The notes: generated from the letters alone by a model not told the origin. DNA of 64,000 nucleotides from Pseudomonas palmensis (GCF_017848315.1 NZ_JAFKEC010000004.1:62001-126000); one strand, 5' to 3'. Counted from the first letter of the stretch, positions 53,265 to 61,130 are shown. Numbers and translations are program-made.

Positions 53265-54395
53265 TCAACTTGCTGGCGTACTGTCGAAGATCATGTCGCG
53301 CATCAGTTCACTCGCACCGGCGGCTATAGTGCCGGCCATGGCATCTCGATATACGCGTGCCACCTCGGAGTTAAGTTGATAGCCCTGCGCACCATGCAGT
53401 TGCGCGCAAGCCTGCGCGGCGCTGAGAGCGAGTTCGGTGGCGCGCAGTTTGAGGATGCAGGCGGAGCGCGTGTCGAGTTGGCCTTTGCTGTGCTGCCATG
53501 CCACCTGATAGGCGTAGTTCCGTAGGATTTGTTGTTCGCCGACGAGGTCTGCCAGACGGTGCCGGACACTTTGTTTGTCGCTGAGTGGCCTGCCCTGGAG
53601 TTGATGTCGACGCACGCACCCGTCGAGTACACGGATGCTGTGGTGGGCCCCACCGAGGGCTAGAAGACCTGCGACCAGGCGTTCGAAATCCAGGCCCTGC
53701 ATCAGGTAGAGCAGGCCCTTGCCGGATTTGCCGAGCACATTGCAGGCCGGCACCACCAGATGGGTGAAGTCGAGATCGCAGACGTCGGCGCTGCACCAGC
53801 CAAGCATGGGGTGCGGCGTGCGCACCAGCCCCGGGCTGTCGCCATCGATCAGCAACAGACTGCTGCTGCCCAGTGCGTGCTGGCCTTCGCCGCTGCGCAC
53901 CAGGGTCACGATCAAGGAGGCGCGGGAACCATTAGCGATATAGCGTTTGCTGCCCTCAACGATAAAACCGTTAGCCGAGGGTAGCGCTCTGCATTGTATC
54001 TGGCTGAGATCGCTTCCGGCGTGTTCTTCGCTGATAGCCAAGGCGGTAATGATCCGTCCTTGGCGAATGCCAGGAAGGTAGCGCTGGATTTGTTCTTCGC
54101 TACCGAACAACTCCAGGTAGGCGCTGGCCATGTAGGCATGCACCCCAACCGACGCACGGATACCGGCGTACCCCAGCGCGCCCAGCTCTTCAAGGAACAC
54201 AGCGCTTTCCAGAAAGCCTTCGCCACGCTGTGGCAAACCTAGCAGGCCGTGCTCGGCCAGGGTCTGCCAGGCGTTTTCGCACAGATGTCCACGTTCTTCG
54301 GCAGCGTCTGCTATTGGCAGAAGCTGGCTCTGCAGGATCTGGCGCACCTGTAGGGCGAAGTTGCGATGGCTGTCGCTCAGATAGGGGCTGGGCAT
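53265..54395 (-). CDS. Acyl-CoA dehydrogenase-family flavoprotein
   Basis: Length (376) and segments fit the acyl-CoA dehydrogenase fold: an N-terminal helical domain (LQVRQILQSQLLPIADAAEERG), ITALAISEEHAGSDLSQIQC (FAD-contact strand), GFIVEGSKRYIANGSRASLIVTLVR, and a C-terminal helix bundle with AQACAQLHGAQGYQLNSEVARVYRDAMAGTIAAGASE. In pathways with carrier proteins, members of this family oxidise aminoacyl-S-carrier substrates (as with prolyl carrier proteins). Here it follows the editing enzyme and precedes the exporter, so it may desaturate or oxidise the chlorinated aminoacyl thioester. The substrate is inferred. Confidence 0.8.
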   Translation of the reverse strand: MPSPYLSDSHRNFALQVRQILQSQLLPIADAAEERGHLCENAWQTLAEHGLLGLPQRGEGFLESAVFLEELGALGYAGIRASVGVHAYMASAYLELFGSEEQIQRYLPGIRQGRIITALAISEEHAGSDLSQIQCRALPSANGFIVEGSKRYIANGSRASLIVTLVRSGEGQHALGSSSLLLIDGDSPGLVRTPHPMLGWCSADVCDLDFTHLVVPACNVLGKSGKGLLYLMQGLDFERLVAGLLALGGAHHSIRVLDGCVRRHQLQGRPLSDKQSVRHRLADLVGEQQILRNYAYQVAWQHSKGQLDTRSACILKLRATELALSAAQACAQLHGAQGYQLNSEVARVYRDAMAGTIAAGASELMRDMIFDSTPAS

Positions 54396-54408
54396 AGTCG
54401 GTTCGCTT

Positions 54409-54879
54409 TTATTTCACCGAGATCACTTGGTGTGCCGAGATGATGTCTGTCAGACAGCCAGGAATTCTGAATACGGCGTTAGGGGTACCGGCTGCGGCCC
54501 AAATTTCGTCGAACGTCAGCAGGTCTTCATCGACGAACAGCTTCAGCTCTTGCTTATGTCCGAGAGGCGGAACGCCACCGATGGTGAAGCCGGTCACCTC
54601 TTTGACGAAGTCAGCATCTGCCTTGAAAATCTTGTCGCCGACCAGCCGCGAAATGGTCTTTTCGTTCACTCGGTTCGGCCCGCTTGCCAGTACCAGCACC
54701 GGGATATTGTCGCGGGTGCGAAAAATCAGCGACTTGACGATTTGGGCCTTTTCGCATCCCAGCGCTTGGGCGGCATCGTCGGCAGTGCGGGTCGAGTCCG
54801 GCAACTCCTGAACGGTCAGGTCGAGGCCGCGCTCGTGAAGGGTGTCCTGGAATTGCTGAGCGCGTTTACTGATTGTCAT
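54409..54879 (-). CDS. YbaK/ProX-type aminoacyl-tRNA deacylase
   Basis: The 156-residue protein belongs to the INS/YbaK fold: ADDAAQALGCEKAQIVKSLIFR (with the catalytic lysine in IVKSL), VLVLASGPNRVNEKTISRLVG, and GFTIGGVPPLGH. Members hydrolyse mischarged tRNA, chiefly tRNA-Pro carrying Ala, Cys, Ser, Thr or 2-aminobutyrate. Its start lies 14 bases inside the adenylation gene, so it is made together with that enzyme, which is unusual for a housekeeping editor. The likely role is self-resistance: removing the pathway's amino acid analogue from tRNA. It lies in the middle of the halogenase operon. Confidence 0.8.
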   Translation of the reverse strand: MTISKRAQQFQDTLHERGLDLTVQELPDSTRTADDAAQALGCEKAQIVKSLIFRTRDNIPVLVLASGPNRVNEKTISRLVGDKIFKADADFVKEVTGFTIGGVPPLGHKQELKLFVDEDLLTFDEIWAAAGTPNAVFRIPGCLTDIISAHQVISVK

Positions 54880-56461
54880 AAGCGGGTTCTCCCAATGGAT
54901 GAAGCGTAGATAGCAGTCGCCGATGATCGATCTTGCCGGTGGCGGACAGCGGTAGGATTTCGCAGAGTTGGATGTGGCGTGGAACCATGTAGGCCGGCAG
55001 CTGCGTAGCCAGGCTAAGACGCAGTTGCTCCGGGCAACATGAGGGGTCGACGGCGATCACGAAGGCGACCAGCGACTTCTCGCCCTGCGGTGATTCAGTA
55101 ACGGTAATGACGCTTTGTCGCACCTGCGGATGGCGGTTGAGATGGTAGGCAATTTCCCCCAGTTCGATTCGAAAGCCGTTGATCTTCACCTGGTCATCAG
55201 TACGTCCTTGAAACACTATGGCACCGTCTCCGCGGAAGTAGCCTCGGTCCCCGGTGCGATAGAGCCGTTCCTGGCGTTCGCCGATCAGGCATTCAAAGAA
55301 GCGCTCGCGGTTGACGTCTGGCAGTCCGAGGTAGCCTGGCGAAAGGCCGGGTCCGGCGAGACAAACCTCGCCGCTTTGACCCTGTTCGCAGAGGCGATCC
55401 TGGTCAATCAGGTAGACGCGGGTGTTCTGGATCGGGAAGCCGATGGGGAGGGCGGTATCCTCGTTGCGCAGCTCGCAGAGCGGATAGTACGTCGCGAATG
55501 TTGTGCTCTCTGTCGGGCCATAGACGCTGACGATCCGTCCCGGCCCGTATCGCTCCAGGGCTTTGGCCATATGCCGCAGAGAGTGTGCTTCTCCGCCGGT
55601 GAGGACGGTACCGACACTGTCCAACGCCTGTGGCATTTCGTCGATCAGGGTATTGAATAGGGCTGTGGTCAGAAACAGCACGCTGATCTTTTGCGTCTGC
55701 AGGATGTGCTGTAGCCGCGAAGCGCGAATGTACACGTCCGGGTAAAGCACACAGGTGCCGCCTAGCAGCAGGGCACCCCAGATTTCGAAGGTAGCCGCGT
55801 CGAAGGTCGCAGGCGCCATTTGCAGCAACCTGCTGTTCTCGTCCAGGCAGGCGTAGCGGGCGTTGTATACCAGGCGGGTAATGCCCCGGTGTGGGACAGG
55901 CACGCCTTTGGGCTTGCCTGTGGAGCCGGAGGTAAAGTTGATGTAGGCGATGGCGTCGGCTTCGATTATAAGCGGCGGGTCGCCTCGATTCTCAGTCGCT
56001 TCTGCAACAGCACTGGGTGCCAACACGTGGTAGCGGGAAAAGCGGGTGTCGTGCCTGGTGTTTTCGCTTCCTATCAGGTAGTCGCAGCATGCTTGGCCTA
56101 GCACTTCATGAATACGTTGCTCCGGCCAACCCGCATCGATGGGCAGGTAGCTCGCTCCAGCCTTCAGGATCGCCAAGAGCGCCACGATCAGTTCGGTGCT
56201 GCGCGGTAGGCTGACGGCTATTACATCGCCAGGTTGCACGCCCTTGGCGAGCAGGTACCACGCCAAGTGGTTGGCGTGGGTGTTCAACTGTTGATAGCTA
56301 CACTCATGATCCTGATGCCATATGGCAATGGCGTTCGGGTGGCGCGCTGCGGTGCGGGAGAACAACTCGCCGACCGATAGGTGATCCGGATAAGGTACGT
56401 GGGTTTGGTTGACTTGTATGTGCAGCGCCAAGGCTGAAGGGGTTAGCTCAAGCGTTTGCAT
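54866..56461 (-). CDS. Stand-alone NRPS adenylation domain, aliphatic amino acid
   Basis: The 531-residue enzyme has all core motifs of amino-acid-activating adenylation domains: LKAGASYLPID (A2), INFTSGSTGKPKGV (A3), FDAATFEIWGALL (A4), YGPTESTTFATYY (A5), GEVCLAGPGLSPGYLG, YRTGDRG (A7), QVKINGFRIELGEI (A8) and LPLSATGKIDHR (A10). The pocket residues in standard numbering read D-A-F-F-L-G-V-T-F, close to codes for valine, isoleucine and small aliphatic residues. No carrier or condensation domain is fused; the carrier is encoded two genes upstream. It should load an aliphatic amino acid onto that carrier for the halogenase, as CytC1 does. It overlaps its neighbours on both sides by 14 bases. 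Confidence 0.85.
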   Translation of the reverse strand: MQTLELTPSALALHIQVNQTHVPYPDHLSVGELFSRTAARHPNAIAIWHQDHECSYQQLNTHANHLAWYLLAKGVQPGDVIAVSLPRSTELIVALLAILKAGASYLPIDAGWPEQRIHEVLGQACCDYLIGSENTRHDTRFSRYHVLAPSAVAEATENRGDPPLIIEADAIAYINFTSGSTGKPKGVPVPHRGITRLVYNARYACLDENSRLLQMAPATFDAATFEIWGALLLGGTCVLYPDVYIRASRLQHILQTQKISVLFLTTALFNTLIDEMPQALDSVGTVLTGGEAHSLRHMAKALERYGPGRIVSVYGPTESTTFATYYPLCELRNEDTALPIGFPIQNTRVYLIDQDRLCEQGQSGEVCLAGPGLSPGYLGLPDVNRERFFECLIGERQERLYRTGDRGYFRGDGAIVFQGRTDDQVKINGFRIELGEIAYHLNRHPQVRQSVITVTESPQGEKSLVAFVIAVDPSCCPEQLRLSLATQLPAYMVPRHIQLCEILPLSATGKIDHRRLLSTLHPLGEPAYDNQ

Positions 56462-57215
56462 GCTGATTCCTCATTCGAGTGGTCAAGCTGTGCAGCAGTT
56501 GATGGCGATGGCTGTCGAGGAAAAAGTGATCGCCATTGATCTCGATCAGTTCAAATTCTTTCGAGGTATGCATGGACCAACCTGCCATGCTGGCTTGTCG
56601 GTCGATCGGGTCGTGGCGGCCGAAATAGGCGTGTATGGGAATCTCCAACGGTCGCTCATGCCAGTCTTCCCAAATTTCCGAGAGCCGCATGTCGCTGCGC
56701 AGCGCTGGGAGCATAAGGCGCATCAGAATCTCGCTCTGTAGTACCGCCAGCGGCGTCCCGCCCATGGTGTGTAGGGCTTGATGGAAATCCTCGGCGCAGA
56801 GTTGATGCAGATAAGGCTGCGCTTGTCGGCTGGCCGGGCTGCGGCAGCCGCTGACGAACAAACGGTGGGTCTGGCCGGGATGGCGATAGCGGATTTTCTG
56901 AGCCAGTTCGTAGGCCAGGCGTCCGCCGAAGCTGTGCCCATAGAGCGCATGGGGGGCATTAAGGTAGGGCGCCAGTACCTCGAGGCAGTCCTCGATCAGT
57001 GGCGACCATTCCTCATACGGCGTTTCCTTGATTCTGGAACCTCGGCCGGGCAGGCGTACGGCGAGCAGTTCCACGTCTGCGTCCAAACCATTTACCCAAC
57101 TGCGAAATAGATCGGGGTTACCTCCCGCATAAGGGAAGCAGATCAGACGCAAGCGCGGACGAATCCGGGGGCGGGGCACCAGAAGCCAGCGCTCATCGTA
57201 TGCTTGCCCGGACAT
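56448..57215 (-). CDS. Type II thioesterase (GrsT-like)
   Basis: The 255-residue alpha/beta-hydrolase has LRLICFPYAGGNPDLFRSW at the start, ALYGHSFGGRLAYELAQ with the nucleophile serine, GRHDPIDR with the acid and INGDHFFLDSH with the histidine, a full type II thioesterase set. Such enzymes release amino acids or clear blocked carrier proteins. With a stand-alone adenylation domain and carrier and no condensation domain in the operon, it most likely releases the finished free amino acid, like CytC4 and CmaE. It lies five bases after the carrier protein gene. Confidence 0.85.
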   Translation of the reverse strand: MSGQAYDERWLLVPRPRIRPRLRLICFPYAGGNPDLFRSWVNGLDADVELLAVRLPGRGSRIKETPYEEWSPLIEDCLEVLAPYLNAPHALYGHSFGGRLAYELAQKIRYRHPGQTHRLFVSGCRSPASRQAQPYLHQLCAEDFHQALHTMGGTPLAVLQSEILMRLMLPALRSDMRLSEIWEDWHERPLEIPIHAYFGRHDPIDRQASMAGWSMHTSKEFELIEINGDHFFLDSHRHQLLHSLTTRMRNQHANA

Positions 57216-57219
57216 ATCC

Positions 57220-57489
57220 TCAGATCTCCGTCAGGGCGTTAAAGTGTTTTGCGTTACGTTGAATGCAGGTAGCAATGTCACTTACAAGGCTCTGTGCGAA
57301 GAGATCCTCGGGGGGCAAACTGTCCTCGCCAAAACGCTCCTCAGCCTTCGCAATCAGGCGGATGGCGCTGAGTGACGTGCCTCCTGCGGCGAAGAAGTCG
57401 CTGCTGGCATTTTCCACACGTAGCCCCAATTCGCGGCAGGTATTAATCAGCCAGAACTCGATTTTGCCGATTTCTCCTACGTTGCTCAT
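57220..57489 (-). CDS. Peptidyl carrier protein
   Basis: The 89-residue protein contains DFFAAGGTSLSAIRLI, where the serine of GGTSL receives the phosphopantetheine arm. This is the four-helix carrier fold and length of free-standing carriers. The ATG at 57489 has AAGGAG eight bases upstream; the frame is open to 57558, but the longer version overlaps the halogenase gene and has no ribosome site. It should hold the aminoacyl group made by the adenylation enzyme while the halogenase and perhaps the flavoprotein act on it. Confidence 0.9.
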   Translation of the reverse strand: MSNVGEIGKIEFWLINTCRELGLRVENASSDFFAAGGTSLSAIRLIAKAEERFGEDSLPPEDLFAQSLVSDIATCIQRNAKHFNALTEI

Positions 57490-57514
57490 GCTCTGTTCTC
57501 CTTCTTTATCTGGC

Positions 57515-58474
57515 TCAGCGCCGAGGGAATGGGAAGCCGTTGCAGGTGCGATCGACAAAACGGTTGTGAGGGAAACGATTATCCCCGGACACCAATACGC
57601 AACCGAACTTGTCCAGGCTGGCCTGGCCGCCGAATTCCTCGAGAGTGTTCGAGTACGGATAGACTTGCACTGAGGTCGGCAGATAACGGGCGGCGAAGCC
57701 CAGGCGCATCTGGTCGGTCAGGCCGTTGTGCGGGTGCGAGGCATGCATAAGGGTCGACCAGAAAATGATGAACTGGCCTTGGCGCATGACCATGGATTTG
57801 GCCTGGGACTCGTCGGGCTTCCAGTTCGGGTCTTTCTGCAGTTGTCGATAGTCATAACCGAAGAAGCCCCGACGGACGCCGTCCTTTTCCATCTTATTGA
57901 TGGCGTCGGATTGGTAATCCATGGTCTTCGATTCGTCGTAGTTCATGGTCCGGTGAGTACCGGGAATGAACTGCAGACAACCATTTTCAATGGTGGCATC
58001 GGTGAATGCGGCCCAGACGGTGATGGTGCCGCCGAACTGGGCGTCTTCCGGCCAGACTATTTGAGGATGCTTGGAGCCGGCAACGTTAGAAAAATTATCG
58101 GCTTGGTGCCAGTCGGTGCCTTCGTCGCCGGGGTACTTGGGAAAGAACTCGGTGCGCCAGCAAAGTGTGTCACGCCCAAGGATGCTCGACACCCGATCGA
58201 CTATTTCTGGACGGGTAATGTGCTCTGCGAGGAAGTCGACGTCCAAGTGACGGTCATAGTTGGACAGGTTCGTTATCCCTGACACCGCCTTGTCCTGGCT
58301 ATAGATCGCTTTCTTGGTGTTGAGCAGTTTGGGCCGTAGAGCTTGTAAGCTGCGCTCCATTTCGTCCTTGTGATAAAGGTCGAAAGGCCCTATGTAACCG
58401 TCACGGTGGAACTTCTCCAATTCATTCTGGCTGAGACTAAAATCTAGGTCAGGGGAACGTACCTGTTCTTCCAT
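57515..58474 (-). CDS. SyrB2-like non-haem iron halogenase
   Basis: Across its 319 residues the protein reads like SyrB2, CytC3 and relatives: [86 protein letters not shown] and MRLGFAARY. The first iron ligands read H123-Q-A125: an alanine stands where the hydroxylases of the same fold have Asp, which opens the site for chloride. The distal histidine is H244. The family uses Fe(II), 2-oxoglutarate, oxygen and chloride to chlorinate unactivated carbons of aminoacyl-S-carrier substrates. The ATG at 58474 is preferred, with GTGAGG upstream, over a GTG at 58486. It is the first enzyme gene after the regulator. Confidence 0.92.
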   Translation of the reverse strand: MEEQVRSPDLDFSLSQNELEKFHRDGYIGPFDLYHKDEMERSLQALRPKLLNTKKAIYSQDKAVSGITNLSNYDRHLDVDFLAEHITRPEIVDRVSSILGRDTLCWRTEFFPKYPGDEGTDWHQADNFSNVAGSKHPQIVWPEDAQFGGTITVWAAFTDATIENGCLQFIPGTHRTMNYDESKTMDYQSDAINKMEKDGVRRGFFGYDYRQLQKDPNWKPDESQAKSMVMRQGQFIIFWSTLMHASHPHNGLTDQMRLGFAARYLPTSVQVYPYSNTLEEFGGQASLDKFGCVLVSGDNRFPHNRFVDRTCNGFPFPRR

Positions 58475-58504
58475 TTGACACCTCACGGGTTTGTGGATCG
58501 TGCT

Positions 58505-59230
58505 TTAACTGGTCATCTGTTTTTCCAGATAGTTTTTGAATGTGTCGCAAGCCCGCTGTAGGTGCTGGCGCAACACAGAGGCCGCCTCTTCGGGGGCTCT
58601 GGCTTCAGCAAGCGACACTAATGCCTTGTGGTCGTCCTGTGCCATTTCTCCCAGCCCCATAGCCGAGAGGTGAAGTCGCAAGAAGCGCTCCTCTTCCTGC
58701 AATTCAATGTCGATCAGACGCAGCAGCTTCTTGTTGGGCGTGCGTCGATATAGAGACATGTGAAATAGCCTGTTGAGGCGTCCAAGGCTCTCCAAATCTG
58801 TTTCACTTTCCATAGCAACAATGTGTTCCCTAGATTGTTTGAAATCCTCCTTACACAGATTGGGAATTGATTGGCGTAACGCCTCCGGCTCAAGCAACAG
58901 GCGTATGGCATATGTTTCGACGGCATCGTCAACATTCATCTGAAGTACGATGGCGCCTTTGTTGGGTACATTTCGTACCAGTCCTTGAGCCTCAAGTTTC
59001 AACAGCGCCTCGCGGACAGGCATACGGCTAACGCCGAACATGCGGGCTAGCTCCTCCTGCCGTAAGGCTGTACCGCCCGCCAGGCGGCCGTTCAAAATCC
59101 CATCCCTTAACGTTTCCTCCACAAGATTTCTTGATAGCGGGACCTGAGCATTTATTTCAGGGAAAGCATTTTTAAGGTCTGCTGTTGATTTCAATGTGTT
59201 CTCATTTTTCTCATTGGATCCTGGAGCCAA
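58505..59230 (-). CDS. GntR-family regulator with FCD domain
   Basis: An N-terminal winged helix (residues about 30-95: VEETLRDGILNGRLAGGTALRQEELARMFGVSRMPVREALLKLEAQGLV) is joined to an FCD-type ligand domain (about 100-235) with EPEALRQSIPN and the metal-site histidines in HMSLYR and HKALV. FadR/VanR-type members sense carboxylic or amino acids. It lies 30 bases before the halogenase gene on the same strand and probably heads and controls the operon. The frame opens at a TTG (59230) directly after a good -10 box, so translation may really begin later, for instance at the TTG 59194. Confidence 0.85.
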   Translation of the reverse strand: MAPGSNEKNENTLKSTADLKNAFPEINAQVPLSRNLVEETLRDGILNGRLAGGTALRQEELARMFGVSRMPVREALLKLEAQGLVRNVPNKGAIVLQMNVDDAVETYAIRLLLEPEALRQSIPNLCKEDFKQSREHIVAMESETDLESLGRLNRLFHMSLYRRTPNKKLLRLIDIELQEEERFLRLHLSAMGLGEMAQDDHKALVSLAEARAPEEAASVLRQHLQRACDTFKNYLEKQMTS

Positions 59231-59259
59231 TTTATAATGCAGCTTTCCAATTGCGTCAA
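59231..59259 (-). promoter_or_regulatory. Promoter of the GntR/halogenase operon
   Basis: On the minus strand TTGACG (59259-59254) and TATAAA (59236-59231) are separated by 17 bases. The -10 box abuts the TTG opening the GntR frame, so a transcript would start about 7 bases inside that frame. Confidence 0.5.
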
Positions 59260-59686
59260 TATCTCAGGACGTTCGTGCGTACGAGGGATCACGGAGGTCC
59301 TAACAGCATAATTTCTTGCTATCCAAGCGTGTCTCACGCTGTGGCCCACGTAAACAGAGGATTAGCAGGTCTGAGGCGATGGCTATTCGCCTTTCGGGTG
59401 AAGCGTGTTCATTGGGTGGTGGGATGATGTGGCTCGTGGAGCCAGGTAATTTCCAGCAGCCAATGACTAGTAATTATTTATAAGAACAGATCGGATTTTC
59501 AGTGCTGTTCAGTGGGTAAAGGCAAGCAGTGAGTCAATTACTACTAGACCGATCCGCATTCTTCACCAATGAGCCCCTAAACATGGGAGTGCGGAGCCTT
59601 CCCATGTTTAGGGGCTTAGCATGAGCAGCACAGGCAAGGAAAGGATTCGGCGCCAGCCGCGAGCTGCATTATAATCACGTGAGCCT
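59260..59686. other. Intergenic stretch with one long hairpin
   Basis: AT-rich DNA between the GntR and integrase genes with no supported gene; a frame at 59185-59427 (+) has no recognisable content. Its one clear structure is the 17-bp inverted repeat at 59572-59616. Confidence 0.5.
59572..59616. terminator. 17-bp inverted repeat downstream of the integrase
   Basis: AGCCCCTAAACATGGGA (59572-59588) and TCCCATGTTTAGGGGCT (59600-59616) are perfect arms with an 11-base loop. It lies about 70 bases past the integrase stop on the minus strand and could end that transcript. Lack of a T-run leaves an attachment or insertion footprint as an alternative. Confidence 0.5.
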
Positions 59687-60943
59687 TCAGCGTATCGGGA
59701 GAACATTGCGGTCCCGGGTTTGGTTAATGGCAGATACCGATAGGCTGCCCATGGCCGCCTTCTGGATATGTTCACTCCACCAGGCCATCATCGGACGCCG
59801 GCGTTCTATGTAATCCGCCCGGTTGTAGGCGCTCCGTACTTCGTCTTTATCGACATGCGCAAGTGCGACTTCGATTAGCTCCGGATCCCATCCATGCTCG
59901 TTCAGGATGGTGCTGGCCATGGAGCGCATGCCGTGGCTGACCAAGCGGTCCTGAAAGCCCATTCGTTTCAACGCCATGTTGGCTGTCTGGCTATTCGCGT
60001 GGGTGCGCGGGTTTCTATCTGACGGGAACACATAATCCCTGTGGCCGCTATGGGGCTTAAGCGTCTCCAATAACGAGAGTGCATGTTCGGTCAGCGGGAT
60101 CGTGTGGGGGCGACGCTTTTTCATTCGCTCCGCAGGGATGGTCCAGATGCGTTTGTCGAAGTCGATATCTGCCCATCGAGTGGTAGCCGCTTCGGCAGGA
60201 CGGGTCATAGTGTGTAGCTGCCATTCGATCAAGCAGCGGGTCGTCCGCTTGATGCTGGCGTTCGCAATTTCCATCATGAGCTCCGGAAGCTCATCTGGTG
60301 GTAGCGCTGCCATGTTCTCTTTCTTTGGTTTCTTAAACACCGCTCGAATGCCGCTGAGAGGGTTGGCAAAGATCATTCCTGAATTGACCCCGTAGGTCAT
60401 GATCTCGTTAAGGCGCTGGCTAACTCGCTTAACTGTTTCGAGGCTGCCTTTGGCCTCAATCGGACGAAGGAGCTTGATGACCATTGGGGCGCTGACTTCC
60501 GAGAGAGGCGTTGATTTCATGCTCGGAAAAACATGCAGTGTGAGGGAGCGCCAAATGTCTTCGGCATACGCCGGCGTGACGGAATCCTTCTTTAGCTCGA
60601 ACCAGGCGGTGGCCACGTTCTCGAAGGTGTGTTCCGTTTCCGCCCGTTTGGCTTCCTGAAGCTCATTGCGCTGAGCTTTTGGGTCGATGCCCTGTGCAAG
60701 CAGTTCTCTAGCCGCAACGGTTTTCTTCCTCGCTTGCGCGAGAGAAACCTCGGGATAAGAGCCGAGTGCCATGTTGATCCGATTCTTGGTGACGGGATGT
60801 CGGTAATTGAAATTCCACTGCATCGAGCGATTGACCCTGACTCGCAGTTGGAGCCCGTCGCCATCGGTGAGGACGTAATCCTTGTCTTTCGGTTTGACCG
60901 CCTTGAGCTGGCGGTCGGAGAGGCGGGTGGTTTGAGCGCACAT
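59687..60943 (-). CDS. P4-type tyrosine integrase
   Basis: The 418-residue protein has the DUF4102 arm-binding domain at its start (LSDRQLKAVKPKDKDYVLTDGDGLQLRVRVN) and then the SAM-like core-binding and catalytic parts. Catalytic residues: Arg in HTMTRPAEAATTRW (about 243), HGMRSMASTILNEHG (HxxR, about 340), and LAHVDKDEVRSAYNRADY with the nucleophile Tyr near 377. This group integrates at tRNA and tmRNA 3' ends. It lies 187 bases from the ssrA 3' end, reading into the island, and is intact. A second copy of part of it survives as a relic at 52444-52553. Confidence 0.92.
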   Translation of the reverse strand: MCAQTTRLSDRQLKAVKPKDKDYVLTDGDGLQLRVRVNRSMQWNFNYRHPVTKNRINMALGSYPEVSLAQARKKTVAARELLAQGIDPKAQRNELQEAKRAETEHTFENVATAWFELKKDSVTPAYAEDIWRSLTLHVFPSMKSTPLSEVSAPMVIKLLRPIEAKGSLETVKRVSQRLNEIMTYGVNSGMIFANPLSGIRAVFKKPKKENMAALPPDELPELMMEIANASIKRTTRCLIEWQLHTMTRPAEAATTRWADIDFDKRIWTIPAERMKKRRPHTIPLTEHALSLLETLKPHSGHRDYVFPSDRNPRTHANSQTANMALKRMGFQDRLVSHGMRSMASTILNEHGWDPELIEVALAHVDKDEVRSAYNRADYIERRRPMMAWWSEHIQKAAMGSLSVSAINQTRDRNVLPIR

Positions 60944-60964
60944 GAGAAGTACTCCATGACACCT

Positions 60965-61020
60965 TTTGGTATTCCCAAGATTAGCGCCGGTTAGCCGGGA
61001 ATACCATTGGGAATACCAAA
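60965..61020. repeat. Inverted TTTGGTATTCCCA sites upstream of integrase
   Basis: TTTGGTATTCCCA (60965-60977) and TGGGAATACCAAA (61008-61020) are a perfect inverted pair, and CGGGAATACCA lies between them (about 60997-61007). They are in the integrase promoter region next to the attachment site, where integrase or excisionase arm sites are expected. A related site is at 7672-7690 at the other end. Confidence 0.6.
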
Positions 61021-61093
61021 TCGGCTGGAACTCAAAAAACCTAGAAAGCCGTCCATAGCCCTGAAGCCCGCGTATTTACTGGATTTAAGGCAC

Positions 61094-61119
61094 AAAAAAA
61101 GACGTCCGTGGACGTCTTT
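61094..61119 (-). terminator. Rho-independent terminator of ssrA
   Basis: On the minus strand AAAGACGTCC-AC-GGACGTCTTT forms a 10-bp stem followed by a T7 run (plus strand 61094-61100), 11 bases past the ssrA CCA end. It is a textbook intrinsic terminator. Confidence 0.9.
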
Positions 61120-61130
61120 AGATGACGAAG

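Larger units (their letters stand above)
7571..61093. mobile_element. Composite genomic island beside ssrA
   Basis: The block between the PotD-like gene and ssrA carries defence-type genes, three integrase genes or relics and a biosynthetic operon, while genes on both sides look like ordinary Pseudomonas backbone. The right end has a P4-type integrase reading away from ssrA, a known integration target of such enzymes. The left end at about 7571-7622 has a degraded likeness of the ssrA terminator and 3' end in the same orientation. The exact ends are inferred; an internal integrase relic at 52444-52553 and a second integrase at 51111-52091 show that the island was built by several insertions. 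Confidence 0.7.

Noticed and set aside
54866..58474. Part of a lipopeptide synthetase cluster
   Set aside because: No condensation domain or multimodular synthetase gene is in the window; the operon is complete between regulator and exporter.
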